This document shows positions 1-7,017 of a DNA stretch of 11,897 bases, one piece after another. Numbering within the stretch: the stretch's first letter is position 1; every line of letters starts with the position of its first letter. Under the pieces are notes generated by a model. It ran no database searches and was not told the DNA's origin. It saw only the letters and a list, made by a program, of their open reading frames with translations. Position numbers and translations under genes: made by a program. Origin of the DNA: CAYTLW01 sp964438735 (lineage in GTDB: Bacteria > Myxococcota_A > UBA9042); NCBI GenBank assembly GCA_964438735.1, contig CAYTLW010000184.1, positions 1-11,897 on the forward strand, in the 5' to 3' direction.

Positions 1-1430
1 GCGACGACGGCTCGTCCTGTACCAAGGACCTCTGTGATCCGGTCGCCGGCTGCAAGCACGAGATCCACCACGGCGTGGCCTGCAAGATCGAAAACGGTTG
101 CTCGCCCTCAGCGTTCTGCGACCAGGGCAAGTGCGTGCACGCGCAGAGCGGGCTGTTGCACAACCGAGCGCACAAGTTCTCGACCACGTCCCTGACGGTG
201 CCCCGTTTCGAGGTCGTGGTGCCCACGCCAGGTGGCGGCGGATGGACCTTCTACAAGAAGGGGGCCACCGAGCTGTACATGATCCGCTTCGACAAGTCGG
301 GCGCCATGACCAAGCACCTGAGCGTCGCATCCGGCCACGAGATCACCGCCCGCGCCGGCCGTTGGATGGCCGACAACAAGTTGATGGTCCTGCTCCGCAA
401 GGCGTCCAGCAGCAATTCCCTGGCGCGGGCCTATCTGCTGGTTTACGACGGGTCCGCCAAGTATCTGTGGCAGGCCAACTACCCGGTCGGTGAGAAGACA
501 AGCCACACCTGGGGCGCCCGTGGCGACGCCAGCGAGATCCTCACCTATGCCGACAAGACCCTCGGCCTCGTGGGCGGCCTGCAGTGGCTGGCCGGCTGGC
601 ACAGCCCCCAGGTGATCCGAATTCAGGGCAACGGCAAGCTGATCTGGCGCACCTACGTGGACTCGGACAAGGCCACCAACCTCACCGCCACCGATGGTCT
701 GTCCTTCCAGGATGGCGCCACCGTGGTCGCCGGCTCCAAGTGGCTCGGCAAAGGGGCGCGCGACGGCATGCTCGCCAAGGTCGACAACGCCGGCAAGACG
801 ATGTGGATCAAGAGTTACGACGGCGGCGGCGACGAGCGGGCCCTGCAGCTGGTCAACTCCAGCAGCGGCGGCTTCCTGTTGGCCGGCACCGGCACGCCTG
901 GCGGCAAACCCGGCTGGTGGTGGGCCGAGACCGACAAGGCGGGCAAGCTGCTCTGGCAGAAGCACGGCAACCTCGCCGGCGGGCTCACGATCCAGAACGT
1001 GGCGCTGGCGGCTGGTGGGCTGCTCACGGTGTCGGCGACCCAGGACGTGGGCATCGTCAAGCAGGGCGTGCTGGCCGGCTTCGACGCCAGCGGCAAGCAG
1101 CAGTGGTCCCAGATCGTCAAGACCGAGCCGAGCACCTGGCTGTCCGGCCACCGCTCCATGGTGCATACAGACGATGGCGGCCTGCTGCTGGTCGGCGGCG
1201 CCACGGTCTGGGGTGCGCCCAATCCGATCGTCGTGCGCGCCAGTCCGTGGGGCCATTCGACGTGCAAGATCGCCGGCAAGTGCGCCGGCCTGGCCGCCAA
1301 GGACTGCAGCGACGGCAAGCCCTGCACCGCCGACCTCTGCGACCCTGCAAAAGGCTGCGCGCCGGCCGCTTTGGCCGATGCCACCCCGTGCGGTGACGGC
1401 AAGTCCTGCAAGACCGGGCAGTGCAAGTAA
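1..1430 (+). CDS. Cys-rich beta-propeller protein, 3' part (N-terminus outside window)
   Basis: The reading frame is already open at position 3 and ends at TAA 1428-1430, so the true start lies upstream; a GTG at 75 is only an internal valine. The first visible residues carry a DGxxCTxDxCDPxxGC unit followed by further cysteines, and the C-terminus carries a second such unit (about 1306-1427). Between them are about six repeats spaced 50-60 residues apart, each with a D-x-x-G-K-x-x-W-like core (near 285, 445, 625, 780, 930 and 1080). This is the pattern of PQQ-like or delta-60-like beta-propeller blades. Propeller proteins with this cysteine motif are common as secreted or surface proteins in myxobacteria-like lineages; that location is inferred because the signal peptide is not visible. 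The molecular function is unknown. No catalytic residues are recognisable, so a binding or structural role is more likely than an enzyme. Confidence 0.8.
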   Translation, partial: DDGSSCTKDLCDPVAGCKHEIHHGVACKIENGCSPSAFCDQGKCVHAQSGLLHNRAHKFSTTSLTVPRFEVVVPTPGGGGWTFYKKGATELYMIRFDKSGAMTKHLSVASGHEITARAGRWMADNKLMVLLRKASSSNSLARAYLLVYDGSAKYLWQANYPVGEKTSHTWGARGDASEILTYADKTLGLVGGLQWLAGWHSPQVIRIQGNGKLIWRTYVDSDKATNLTATDGLSFQDGATVVAGSKWLGKGARDGMLAKVDNAGKTMWIKSYDGGGDERALQLVNSSSGGFLLAGTGTPGGKPGWWWAETDKAGKLLWQKHGNLAGGLTIQNVALAAGGLLTVSATQDVGIVKQGVLAGFDASGKQQWSQIVKTEPSTWLSGHRSMVHTDDGGLLLVGGATVWGAPNPIVVRASPWGHSTCKIAGKCAGLAAKDCSDGKPCTADLCDPAKGCAPAALADATPCGDGKSCKTGQCK

Positions 1431-1593
1431 CGCAACAATACAGGCAGCGGCGGCCTGCAAGTCCGCTGGCGGTCTGCGATCCCCCGGCGGGGCTGCCGGT
1501 CGCCCTTGGCGCGCCGGGAATGCGGACTACCTTTCCTTGAACAATCCCGCCCGCGGGCACCGGAACGAACACCCAGACAGATCGGAGCACACC

Positions 1594-2853
1594 ATGGCCC
1601 TCAATCGTCGCGCCTTCATCCTCGGCGGCCACATCACCCCGTTCATCGGCAAACGCCATCCGGACTTCATCTGGAAGCGGCATCCCGACTTTGGCACCAA
1701 GGAGAATCCGACCCTGGAGGACTACGTCACCATGTCGGTCAACGGCGCCCTGGAGGCCACCGGCACGCCCGCCGCTGCCGTGGACAAGGCCTGGATCGGC
1801 AACTTCGCCGGCGAGCTCTTCAGCAACCAGGGCCACCTGGGCCCGGCCGTTGTTGGCGCCAACCCCGACCTGATGTTCAAGCCGGTCATGCGCGTCGAGG
1901 GCGCCTGCGCGTCCGGTGGCCTGGCCTTCGTCGCTGCCCTGGAGTCCATCCAGGCGGGCACGGACGTGGCCCTGGTGGTCGGCGCCGAGGTGCAGACGAC
2001 CGCATCGGCCCGCGACGGCGGTGACTACCTGGCGCGTGCGGCCCATTACCGCCGCCAGCGCGGCATCGATGACTTCACCTTCCCGGCGCTCTTCGCCCGG
2101 CGGACCAAGTACTACGCCGAGCGTCACGGCATCGGCCATGGCGATCTGGCCCACGTCTCGGTCAAGGCATACGGCAACGCCAATCGCAACCCACTGGCCC
2201 ACATGAAGGCCGCGAAGATGAGCTACGAGGCCGCCGCGGAGCCCTCCGGTCGCAACCCGACCTTCCTGGGCAACGAGGAGCTGCATCCCTGGCTCAAAGT
2301 GAGCGACTGCTCGCAGGTCTCGGACGGCGGCGCGGCGCTGGTCCTGGTCAGCGAGGCGGGTCTGGCGAAGCTGGGCAAGTCCGCTGCGGACTGCACCGAG
2401 GTGCTGGCCGTGGGCCACGCCGTGGGCAACCTCTACGAGGACGCCGATCCGACCACCCTGCCCACCACCGCGGCAGCGGCGAAGCAGGCCTACGCGGCCG
2501 CCGGCAAGGGCCCCGAGGACATCGACGTCGCCGAGGTGCACGACTGCTTCACCATGACAGAGTTGATGATGATGGAGGCCCTGGGCTTCGCCGAGGAAGG
2601 CCAGTCCGCGGCCATGGTCGCTGCTGGCGACACCGCCATCGACGGCAAGCTGCCCATCAACACCGGCGGCGGACTGATCGGCTTCGGTCACCCCGTCGGC
2701 GCCACCGGCGTCAAGCAGGTGCTGGAGCTCCACCGCCAGCTCACCGGCCAGTGCGGTGACTACCAGGTGCCCGGTCAGCCCAAGGTCGGCCTGGCCGCCA
2801 ACATGGGCGGCGACGACAAGACCGCGGTGGTGACCCTGGTCGGCAAGGCGTAA
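1594..2853 (+). CDS. Thiolase, SCP-x type (acetyl-CoA acetyltransferase family)
   Basis: A 419-residue protein of normal thiolase length. It starts at ATG 1594 with GGAG at 1584-1587 six bases upstream; the frame is open further upstream but lacks thiolase sequence there. Visible active-site motifs are the nucleophilic Cys105 in VEGACASGG, His316/Cys318 in VHDCF, and His366 in GFGHPVGATG. The HDCF motif and the lack of the usual C-terminal CxGGG box (here NMGGDDKT) point to the sterol-carrier-protein-x branch rather than FadA or PhaA. Thiolases of this kind cleave 3-ketoacyl-CoA with CoA, releasing acetyl-CoA or propionyl-CoA, in the cytoplasm; some act on branched or sterol-derived chains. 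The exact substrate cannot be read from sequence. It stands alone here, 127 bases before the sigma-factor gene. An acyl-CoA dehydrogenase lies 4 kb downstream and could serve the same pathway. Confidence 0.92.
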   Translation: MALNRRAFILGGHITPFIGKRHPDFIWKRHPDFGTKENPTLEDYVTMSVNGALEATGTPAAAVDKAWIGNFAGELFSNQGHLGPAVVGANPDLMFKPVMRVEGACASGGLAFVAALESIQAGTDVALVVGAEVQTTASARDGGDYLARAAHYRRQRGIDDFTFPALFARRTKYYAERHGIGHGDLAHVSVKAYGNANRNPLAHMKAAKMSYEAAAEPSGRNPTFLGNEELHPWLKVSDCSQVSDGGAALVLVSEAGLAKLGKSAADCTEVLAVGHAVGNLYEDADPTTLPTTAAAAKQAYAAAGKGPEDIDVAEVHDCFTMTELMMMEALGFAEEGQSAAMVAAGDTAIDGKLPINTGGGLIGFGHPVGATGVKQVLELHRQLTGQCGDYQVPGQPKVGLAANMGGDDKTAVVTLVGKA

Positions 2854-2858
2854 CCGCC

Positions 2859-2900
2859 TCCGCAACCGTTCCTTCGCACATCCAGATCTTCTTTTGCGGA
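2859..2900 (+). terminator. Weak terminator-like inverted repeat after the thiolase gene
   Basis: Perfect 7-base arms TCCGCAA (2859-2865) and TTGCGGA (2894-2900) are separated by 28 bases and followed by the T-rich stretch TTCTTC. The loop is long and there is no uninterrupted T-tract, so this is at best a weak intrinsic terminator. Its position just after the thiolase stop fits that role. Confidence 0.2.
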
Positions 2901-2952
2901 TTCTTCGCTCTGCCGTGTCCAACGGTAGAGACGGCGGAGAAGAGGCGCCGTC

Positions 2953-3060
2953 ATGAACTTCGATTGGCGGCGATGTCGTCATGGAGGCGGGCTCCCGGGG
3001 CGGGGGCCGACGATCGAGAGGCCGAGGCGTCGAAAGTGGTGGATTGATGCCGGCGGGTGA
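2953..3060 (+). other. Possible 35-codon leader ORF before or overlapping the sigma gene
   Basis: ATG 2953 has a good Shine-Dalgarno (AGAGG, 2941-2945) seven bases upstream, better than any candidate start of the sigma factor. The frame runs 35 codons, is Arg/Gly-rich, and stops at TGA 3058-3060. That stop is seven bases before one candidate sigma start (ATG 3068), an arrangement that would allow translational coupling. The peptide resembles nothing I recognise. It could be chance in GC-rich DNA. Confidence 0.2.
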
Positions 3061-3673
3061 CCGGCTCATGGGACTCGCCACCGAGACGAGAATCGGTGAA
3101 GCTGCGCAGCGGGCCGGAGCTGCCCTCCCTCTTCCGGCCCGGCCCGCTGTGCGGCCTCGGAGGCCTCGCCTGAGTCAGCGACCACCGCGCGACGAGGAAT
3201 TCGAGGAGTTGTATCGCCAGTACGCGGCGACGGTGCTGCGCAGAGCGATGCGCTTCTATGACCGGCACGAAGCCGAGGAAGTGGTGCACGAGGTCTTCAT
3301 GCGAGTCTGGGATGCCATGAATGACTTCCGCGGCGCCTCCTCGCCGGTGACGTGGTTGTGGCGCATCACGACGAACCACTGCCTGAATCGTCTGCGCGAC
3401 AGCAAGCGCCGAGCCGAGCTCCTGGTCGAGCGCGCCGGCGAAGTGCCCGGCACCCGGCAGACCAGCACCGACGCCGAGACGGCGCTCTTCCTGCGCCAGA
3501 TCTGGCGCAGCCTGGACCCTGAACTGACCGTGGTCGGCATGTATCACTTCGTCGACGGCATGACCCAAGACCAGATCGGCCACATCCTCGGCTGCTCGCC
3601 GCGGACCGTCGGCAATCGATTGGTGGCCATCCGCGCCCACGCGCGCCAGGTCGCCGGGTTGGAGGTGTCATGA
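2981..3673 (+). CDS. ECF-type RNA polymerase sigma factor
   Basis: Sigma-70 region 2 spans about residues 74-144, beginning EFEELYRQYA, with the EAEEVVHEVFMRVWDA segment and a TWLWRITTNHCLNRLRD helix. After a short linker, region 4 spans about 175-223 and includes the helix-turn-helix TQDQIGHILGCSPRTVGNRL. Regions 1 and 3 are absent, as in ECF (group IV) sigma factors, which direct RNA polymerase to a small regulon when released from an anti-sigma factor. The start is uncertain. ATG 2981 gives 230 residues with an Arg/Gly-rich, atypically coded N-terminus; ATG 3047, ATG 3068 (GGTGA upstream) or GTG 3149 would give a more usual ECF length. The stop overlaps the next gene's start as ATGA (3670-3673), so the two are translationally coupled. 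That gene looks like its anti-sigma factor. Confidence 0.9.
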   Translation: MEAGSRGGGRRSRGRGVESGGLMPAGDRLMGLATETRIGEAAQRAGAALPLPARPAVRPRRPRLSQRPPRDEEFEELYRQYAATVLRRAMRFYDRHEAEEVVHEVFMRVWDAMNDFRGASSPVTWLWRITTNHCLNRLRDSKRRAELLVERAGEVPGTRQTSTDAETALFLRQIWRSLDPELTVVGMYHFVDGMTQDQIGHILGCSPRTVGNRLVAIRAHARQVAGLEVS

Positions 3674-4491
3674 CCGACGCCTCCCGCCCGGCAGAAGACG
3701 GCCACCTGGCGCGAGACGGTCATCTCCACGATCTGGCGATCGATCGCTACCTGGTCGAGGATGCCGGGCAATTGCACCTCGCCGTCGACGAACACATCGC
3801 AGACTGCGACACCTGTCGTGAACGCATCGAGGCCGTGCGCCGGCACGATGCAGGCATTTCCATCGCGTCGCGGTGGCCAGCTTCAATGGATGGACCGGGG
3901 GCAACGGTCATTCAGCTGGCGCCGCGGCGCGCATGGAAGCCATCTCGACGTGTCGCCACCGCCGCCGGCCTCTTCGCCGCCGCCGCTGCGCTCCTGCTGT
4001 TCTCGCGCGTCGGCTTCGAGGCGGGTGACGACTTCCGCACCAAGGGCGGCGTCTTCGATCTCGAGGTCTGGGTCCACGACGGCTCTGGAGCGCGGCAGGC
4101 GACCTCCGGCGAGGTGGTGCATCCCGGCGATCGGATCGGCTTCCGAGTCGATGTGCGCGAGCCCGGACACGTATTGATCCTGGGCGTGGACGGCCGGGGC
4201 CGGGCCTATGTAGGCTATCCGCAGGGCGGCCAGGGGCGGTCGCAACATGTGGCGGCCACACAAGGGCCCACGCAGTTGAACGAGGCCCTGCGTTTCGACG
4301 AGATCCTGGGCCGGGAGCGCATCGTGGGTCTGCATTGTCCGACCGAGACCGCCCTGGCTGACTTCGCCGATCGACTGCAGTTGATCGGCGTCCAGTTGCC
4401 GGCGAGCGAAGCCCTGCCGCTGCTGGTGACCGGCTGCCGACAGCGCGAGATGGTCCTGCGCAAGGAGGCCAAGCTGAATGCGGCGCCTTGA
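3670..4491 (+). CDS. Membrane-anchored anti-sigma factor with DUF4384-like domain
   Basis: A 273-residue protein whose ATG overlaps the sigma stop (ATGA), with GGAGG at 3661-3665. The N-terminal 60 residues carry an H-x3-C-x2-C motif (His42, Cys46, Cys49), the mark of zinc-binding (ZAS-type) anti-sigma domains that hold ECF sigma factors inactive. A single membrane segment follows at about residues 95-113. The C-terminal part, residues about 125-235, has the features of DUF4384: GDRIGFRVDV, then a strand pair HVLILGVDGRGRAYVGYPQ, then a GRERIVGL-like end. This predicts a cytoplasmic sigma-binding head and a periplasmic DUF4384-like domain that could sense an envelope signal. DUF4384 often occurs with caspase-like proteins, as it does here. 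Anti-sigma activity is inferred from motif and position. Confidence 0.8.
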   Translation: MTDASRPAEDGHLARDGHLHDLAIDRYLVEDAGQLHLAVDEHIADCDTCRERIEAVRRHDAGISIASRWPASMDGPGATVIQLAPRRAWKPSRRVATAAGLFAAAAALLLFSRVGFEAGDDFRTKGGVFDLEVWVHDGSGARQATSGEVVHPGDRIGFRVDVREPGHVLILGVDGRGRAYVGYPQGGQGRSQHVAATQGPTQLNEALRFDEILGRERIVGLHCPTETALADFADRLQLIGVQLPASEALPLLVTGCRQREMVLRKEAKLNAAP

Positions 4492-6061
4492 GACCATGAC
4501 CGGGGGACTGTTGGTGCTCGGCCTGACCTTGCTGGCGGCGATGCCCGCGTCCGCAGCGACCCAGCATCGTTATGCCCTGGTGGTCGGCTCGAACCTGGGC
4601 GAGTCGGACGAGACGCCCCTGCGCTACGCCGAGCGGGACGCCGCCCGACTGGGCGATGTGCTGGTCCGCCTCGGTGGCGTGCAGCCGCAGAACATGCTCC
4701 TGGTCCGGGGCGGTAGCCCGGCTGCGGTGCAGGGCGTGCTGGTCGACCTGGCCGGTCGGATCGCCCGCCAGCGACGCACGCAGAAGAACTCCACGGCCAT
4801 GTTGTTGATCTACTACAGCGGCCACGCCAGCGCCGGCGCCATGCACCTCAACGGGGAGCGGCTCTCCTTCGATCGCCTGCGGTCGCTGGTGCGCAAGGCT
4901 GGCGCCGACGTCAGCGTGTTCATCGTCGACGCCTGCCGTTCCGGCGGTCTGACCCGGGTCAAGGGCGCTGCGCCGGCCGAACCCTTCGAGATCAAGGTAG
5001 ATGACCGCCTGCAAAGCCACGGCGAGGCGATCATCACCAGCTCGGCCCAGGGCGAGGATGCCCAGGAGAGCGATCGTCTGCGCGGCGGCATCTTCACCCA
5101 CCACCTGATCGGCGGTCTGCTGGGCGCTGCGGACCACTCCGACGACGATCGTGTGACCCTGGCGGAGGCCTATCGATACGCCTACGGCGAGACCCTGCGC
5201 ACCACCAGCCGCACTCGCTTCGTGCAGCATCCGACCTACTCGCTGCGCTTGAAGGGGCGACAGGACGTGACGTTGACGCGCATCAGCGCCGGCGCCGGTC
5301 TCGGTCGCCTGCACCTGCGCGACGCTGGCGACTACCTGATCATCGACGAGGATCGCGGCGACGAGGTGGTCGCCGAGCTGGCCGCCAACGCCCGCACCGA
5401 CCTGCTGCTGGCCCGCGGTCGCTACTTGATCCGGCGGCGTGGCAAACGCGCGGTGGCAGAGGCGCGGGTGACCATCGCCGAAGGGCGTCGCACCGTTCTG
5501 GCAGCCGAGGTGATGAAGCAGGTGCCTTATGGCCAGACGGTCCGCCGGGGTATGCAGGAGCGCAACATCTGGAGCGTGGGCGCCGGCGCCACCTTGGCTG
5601 GACCGATCCTGAACGGGCTGTCCAACAATGTGGGCGGTGCCCTGGGCCTGCAGGTGGACCTGGAGGAGCTGGCCCTGCACTTCCGCGTGCGCTACGCCAA
5701 CGCCGGCGGCCAGAACAACGACCTGACCCTGACCCAGGACAGCTACGGCGTCGATCTGGGCGCCTACAAGCTCTTCGACATCCCGGCCATCTCCCTGGGT
5801 CTGGGCCTCGGCGTGCGGATCGGCGGTGACGCCATCCAGCAGCAATTCGAGACCACCGGCAGCGCCCCGCAGCGTCGCCAATGGGTCTGGCGGGCGGCGC
5901 CCGTGGCACGCCTGGAGTTCACCCCCTGGTCGACCATGGCTTTCACCTTGGATTGTGGTGTCGACGTGCACCTGGCACGGCTGGCCGACGGCGCCGACGA
6001 GGCCTGGCAGACGCCGTCAGCCCCCTTCTGCGGCCTGTCGTGGAGTTTCTACCTGCCATGA
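4478..6061 (+). CDS. Secreted caspase-like (C14) peptidase with C-terminal beta-barrel-like region
   Basis: A 527-residue protein. ATG 4478 has AAGGAGG (4462-4468) nine bases upstream and overlaps the anti-sigma gene by 14 bases. Residues 1-27 form a signal peptide ending around ASAA. Residues 30-255 are a caspase-like fold of peptidase family C14: the catalytic dyad is His116 in YYSGHAS and Cys153 in IVDACRSGG, and Asp151 next to the cysteine resembles the acidic residue that gives metacaspase-type enzymes a preference for basic residues. A linking region (about 265-345) follows. From about 364 to the end, alternating glycine/hydrophobic strands such as WSVGAGATLAG and ISLGLGLGVRIGG, ending in SWSFYLP, read like an outer-membrane barrel. 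If that is right, the protease domain faces the periplasm or the cell surface. The substrate is unknown. Confidence 0.85.
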   Translation: MRRLETMTGGLLVLGLTLLAAMPASAATQHRYALVVGSNLGESDETPLRYAERDAARLGDVLVRLGGVQPQNMLLVRGGSPAAVQGVLVDLAGRIARQRRTQKNSTAMLLIYYSGHASAGAMHLNGERLSFDRLRSLVRKAGADVSVFIVDACRSGGLTRVKGAAPAEPFEIKVDDRLQSHGEAIITSSAQGEDAQESDRLRGGIFTHHLIGGLLGAADHSDDDRVTLAEAYRYAYGETLRTTSRTRFVQHPTYSLRLKGRQDVTLTRISAGAGLGRLHLRDAGDYLIIDEDRGDEVVAELAANARTDLLLARGRYLIRRRGKRAVAEARVTIAEGRRTVLAAEVMKQVPYGQTVRRGMQERNIWSVGAGATLAGPILNGLSNNVGGALGLQVDLEELALHFRVRYANAGGQNNDLTLTQDSYGVDLGAYKLFDIPAISLGLGLGVRIGGDAIQQQFETTGSAPQRRQWVWRAAPVARLEFTPWSTMAFTLDCGVDVHLARLADGADEAWQTPSAPFCGLSWSFYLP

Positions 6062-6873
6062 GAAATCCACTCCACAGTCCCGCGCGAGTCGCCCTGCTGG
6101 CCCTGCTCTTCGCCGGCTGCTCCGATGCCCTGGTGGGCACGGACTATCACGGCGAGCCGCTGCTGGAGTTGGAGGGCAAGGTCGAGCAGCTGGAGGCGCC
6201 GGGATTTACCGGCAAGTGGGGCGAATCGGGCAATCAGAAGTGGGAGATGCCTGGCGGCCCGGCGCCGGAAGAAGGCGACCTGAAGCTGGCCATGTTCTGG
6301 TCCAAGGGCGGCACCGATGGCGAAGAGGACAGCCTCTTCGCGGCCGTCGAACAGCACGCGGTGACCACCTCGACCTTTCCCGCGCGCTACCAGCTGACCC
6401 TGTACCAGCCGCCACCTGCCTCTCTGCTGCACACCGACGAAGACGGCTCCGGCCGCTACGCCATCGGCCTGCTCATCGTCTACGTCGACCTGGACCATGA
6501 CGGCCGCTGGAACGCCGAGGTGGACAAGCTGGTCGGCGGTGCGCCCGGGCGGGCGCTGGCCTATACCGACACCGGCGCCGAGAGCGTTCACTTCGGCACG
6601 CTGGGGCCCGGGTACCACCGGCTGCGCGAGCCCAAGGACGGCAAAGACGGCCCCAAGTGCACCAAGGACGGCCGTGTCAATCTGCTGCCCGACGACAAGC
6701 CCGACCTCGATCTGCAGATGGCCGCCTGGTTCTCGCCCAAGGTGCTCGTCGACCTGGACTGCGACGGCAAGGCCTACGAGTGGAAGAAAGCCTGCCCGTC
6801 GAAGAAGACCGTCAAGTGGTTGTGCGACAAGTACGGCAAGGAACGCTGGCCCTGCAAGGGCTGCCCGAAGTAA
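6058..6873 (+). CDS. Lipoprotein with DxDxDG motifs, last gene of the sigma operon
   Basis: A 271-residue protein starting at ATG 6058, which overlaps the caspase gene's stop as ATGA. A short hydrophobic signal ends in a lipobox LFAGC with Cys21 as the predicted lipidated residue; Phe at -3 is slightly off consensus. Ser at +2 predicts outer-membrane rather than inner-membrane retention. Two acidic motifs resemble calcium-binding loops: DLDHDG (Asp144, 146, 148) and DLDCDG (Asp232, 234, 236). Each sits in a hydrophobic-strand context (LLIVYVDLDHDG and PKVLVDLDCDG). The C-terminal 40 residues are Lys-rich and contain several cysteines ending in CKGCPK, possibly disulfide-bonded. I do not recognise a named family. 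Its tight coupling to the caspase-like gene suggests a partner in the same envelope system. Confidence 0.75.
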   Translation: MRNPLHSPARVALLALLFAGCSDALVGTDYHGEPLLELEGKVEQLEAPGFTGKWGESGNQKWEMPGGPAPEEGDLKLAMFWSKGGTDGEEDSLFAAVEQHAVTTSTFPARYQLTLYQPPPASLLHTDEDGSGRYAIGLLIVYVDLDHDGRWNAEVDKLVGGAPGRALAYTDTGAESVHFGTLGPGYHRLREPKDGKDGPKCTKDGRVNLLPDDKPDLDLQMAAWFSPKVLVDLDCDGKAYEWKKACPSKKTVKWLCDKYGKERWPCKGCPK

Positions 6874-7017
6874 CCGTCCGCCCCTTCGCGCGGGCCAACT
6901 CCGCTGACCCTTGATTCATATCGTCGCGGGCCTTCCGATCGGCCGCGGCATCGGGCACCCTCCGGTCCGCCGGTCCCTCCCCACTCCTTTCCCTCGTCGG
7001 CCGGCAAGGAGCGCGCC

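Noticed and set aside
108..1460. Long open frame on the minus strand opposite the beta-propeller gene
   Set aside because: It is an Ala/Gly/Arg/His-rich translation typical of antisense frames in GC-rich coding DNA, with no recognisable domain; the plus-strand frame has clear repeats and cysteine motifs.
1431..1593. Gap between the beta-propeller gene and the thiolase gene searched for terminator or promoter
   Set aside because: Only short GC-rich complementary segments such as GGCAGC and GCTGCC were found; no T-tract and no convincing promoter boxes.
1117..3081. Long minus-strand open frame opposite the thiolase gene
   Set aside because: It is the shadow of a gene with unmistakable thiolase active-site motifs, and its own translation is low in structure and rich in Gly, His and Arg.
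3908..5971. 687-residue minus-strand open frame opposite the anti-sigma and caspase-like genes
   Set aside because: No domain is visible and its composition is that of an antisense frame; the plus strand encodes a catalytic dyad, a signal peptide and coupled starts.
6962..6976. Tandem CCGGTCC repeats (6962-6968 and 6970-6976) before the acyl-CoA dehydrogenase gene as an operator
   Set aside because: Two 7-base copies in GC-rich DNA are easily chance, and no promoter elements could be placed around them.
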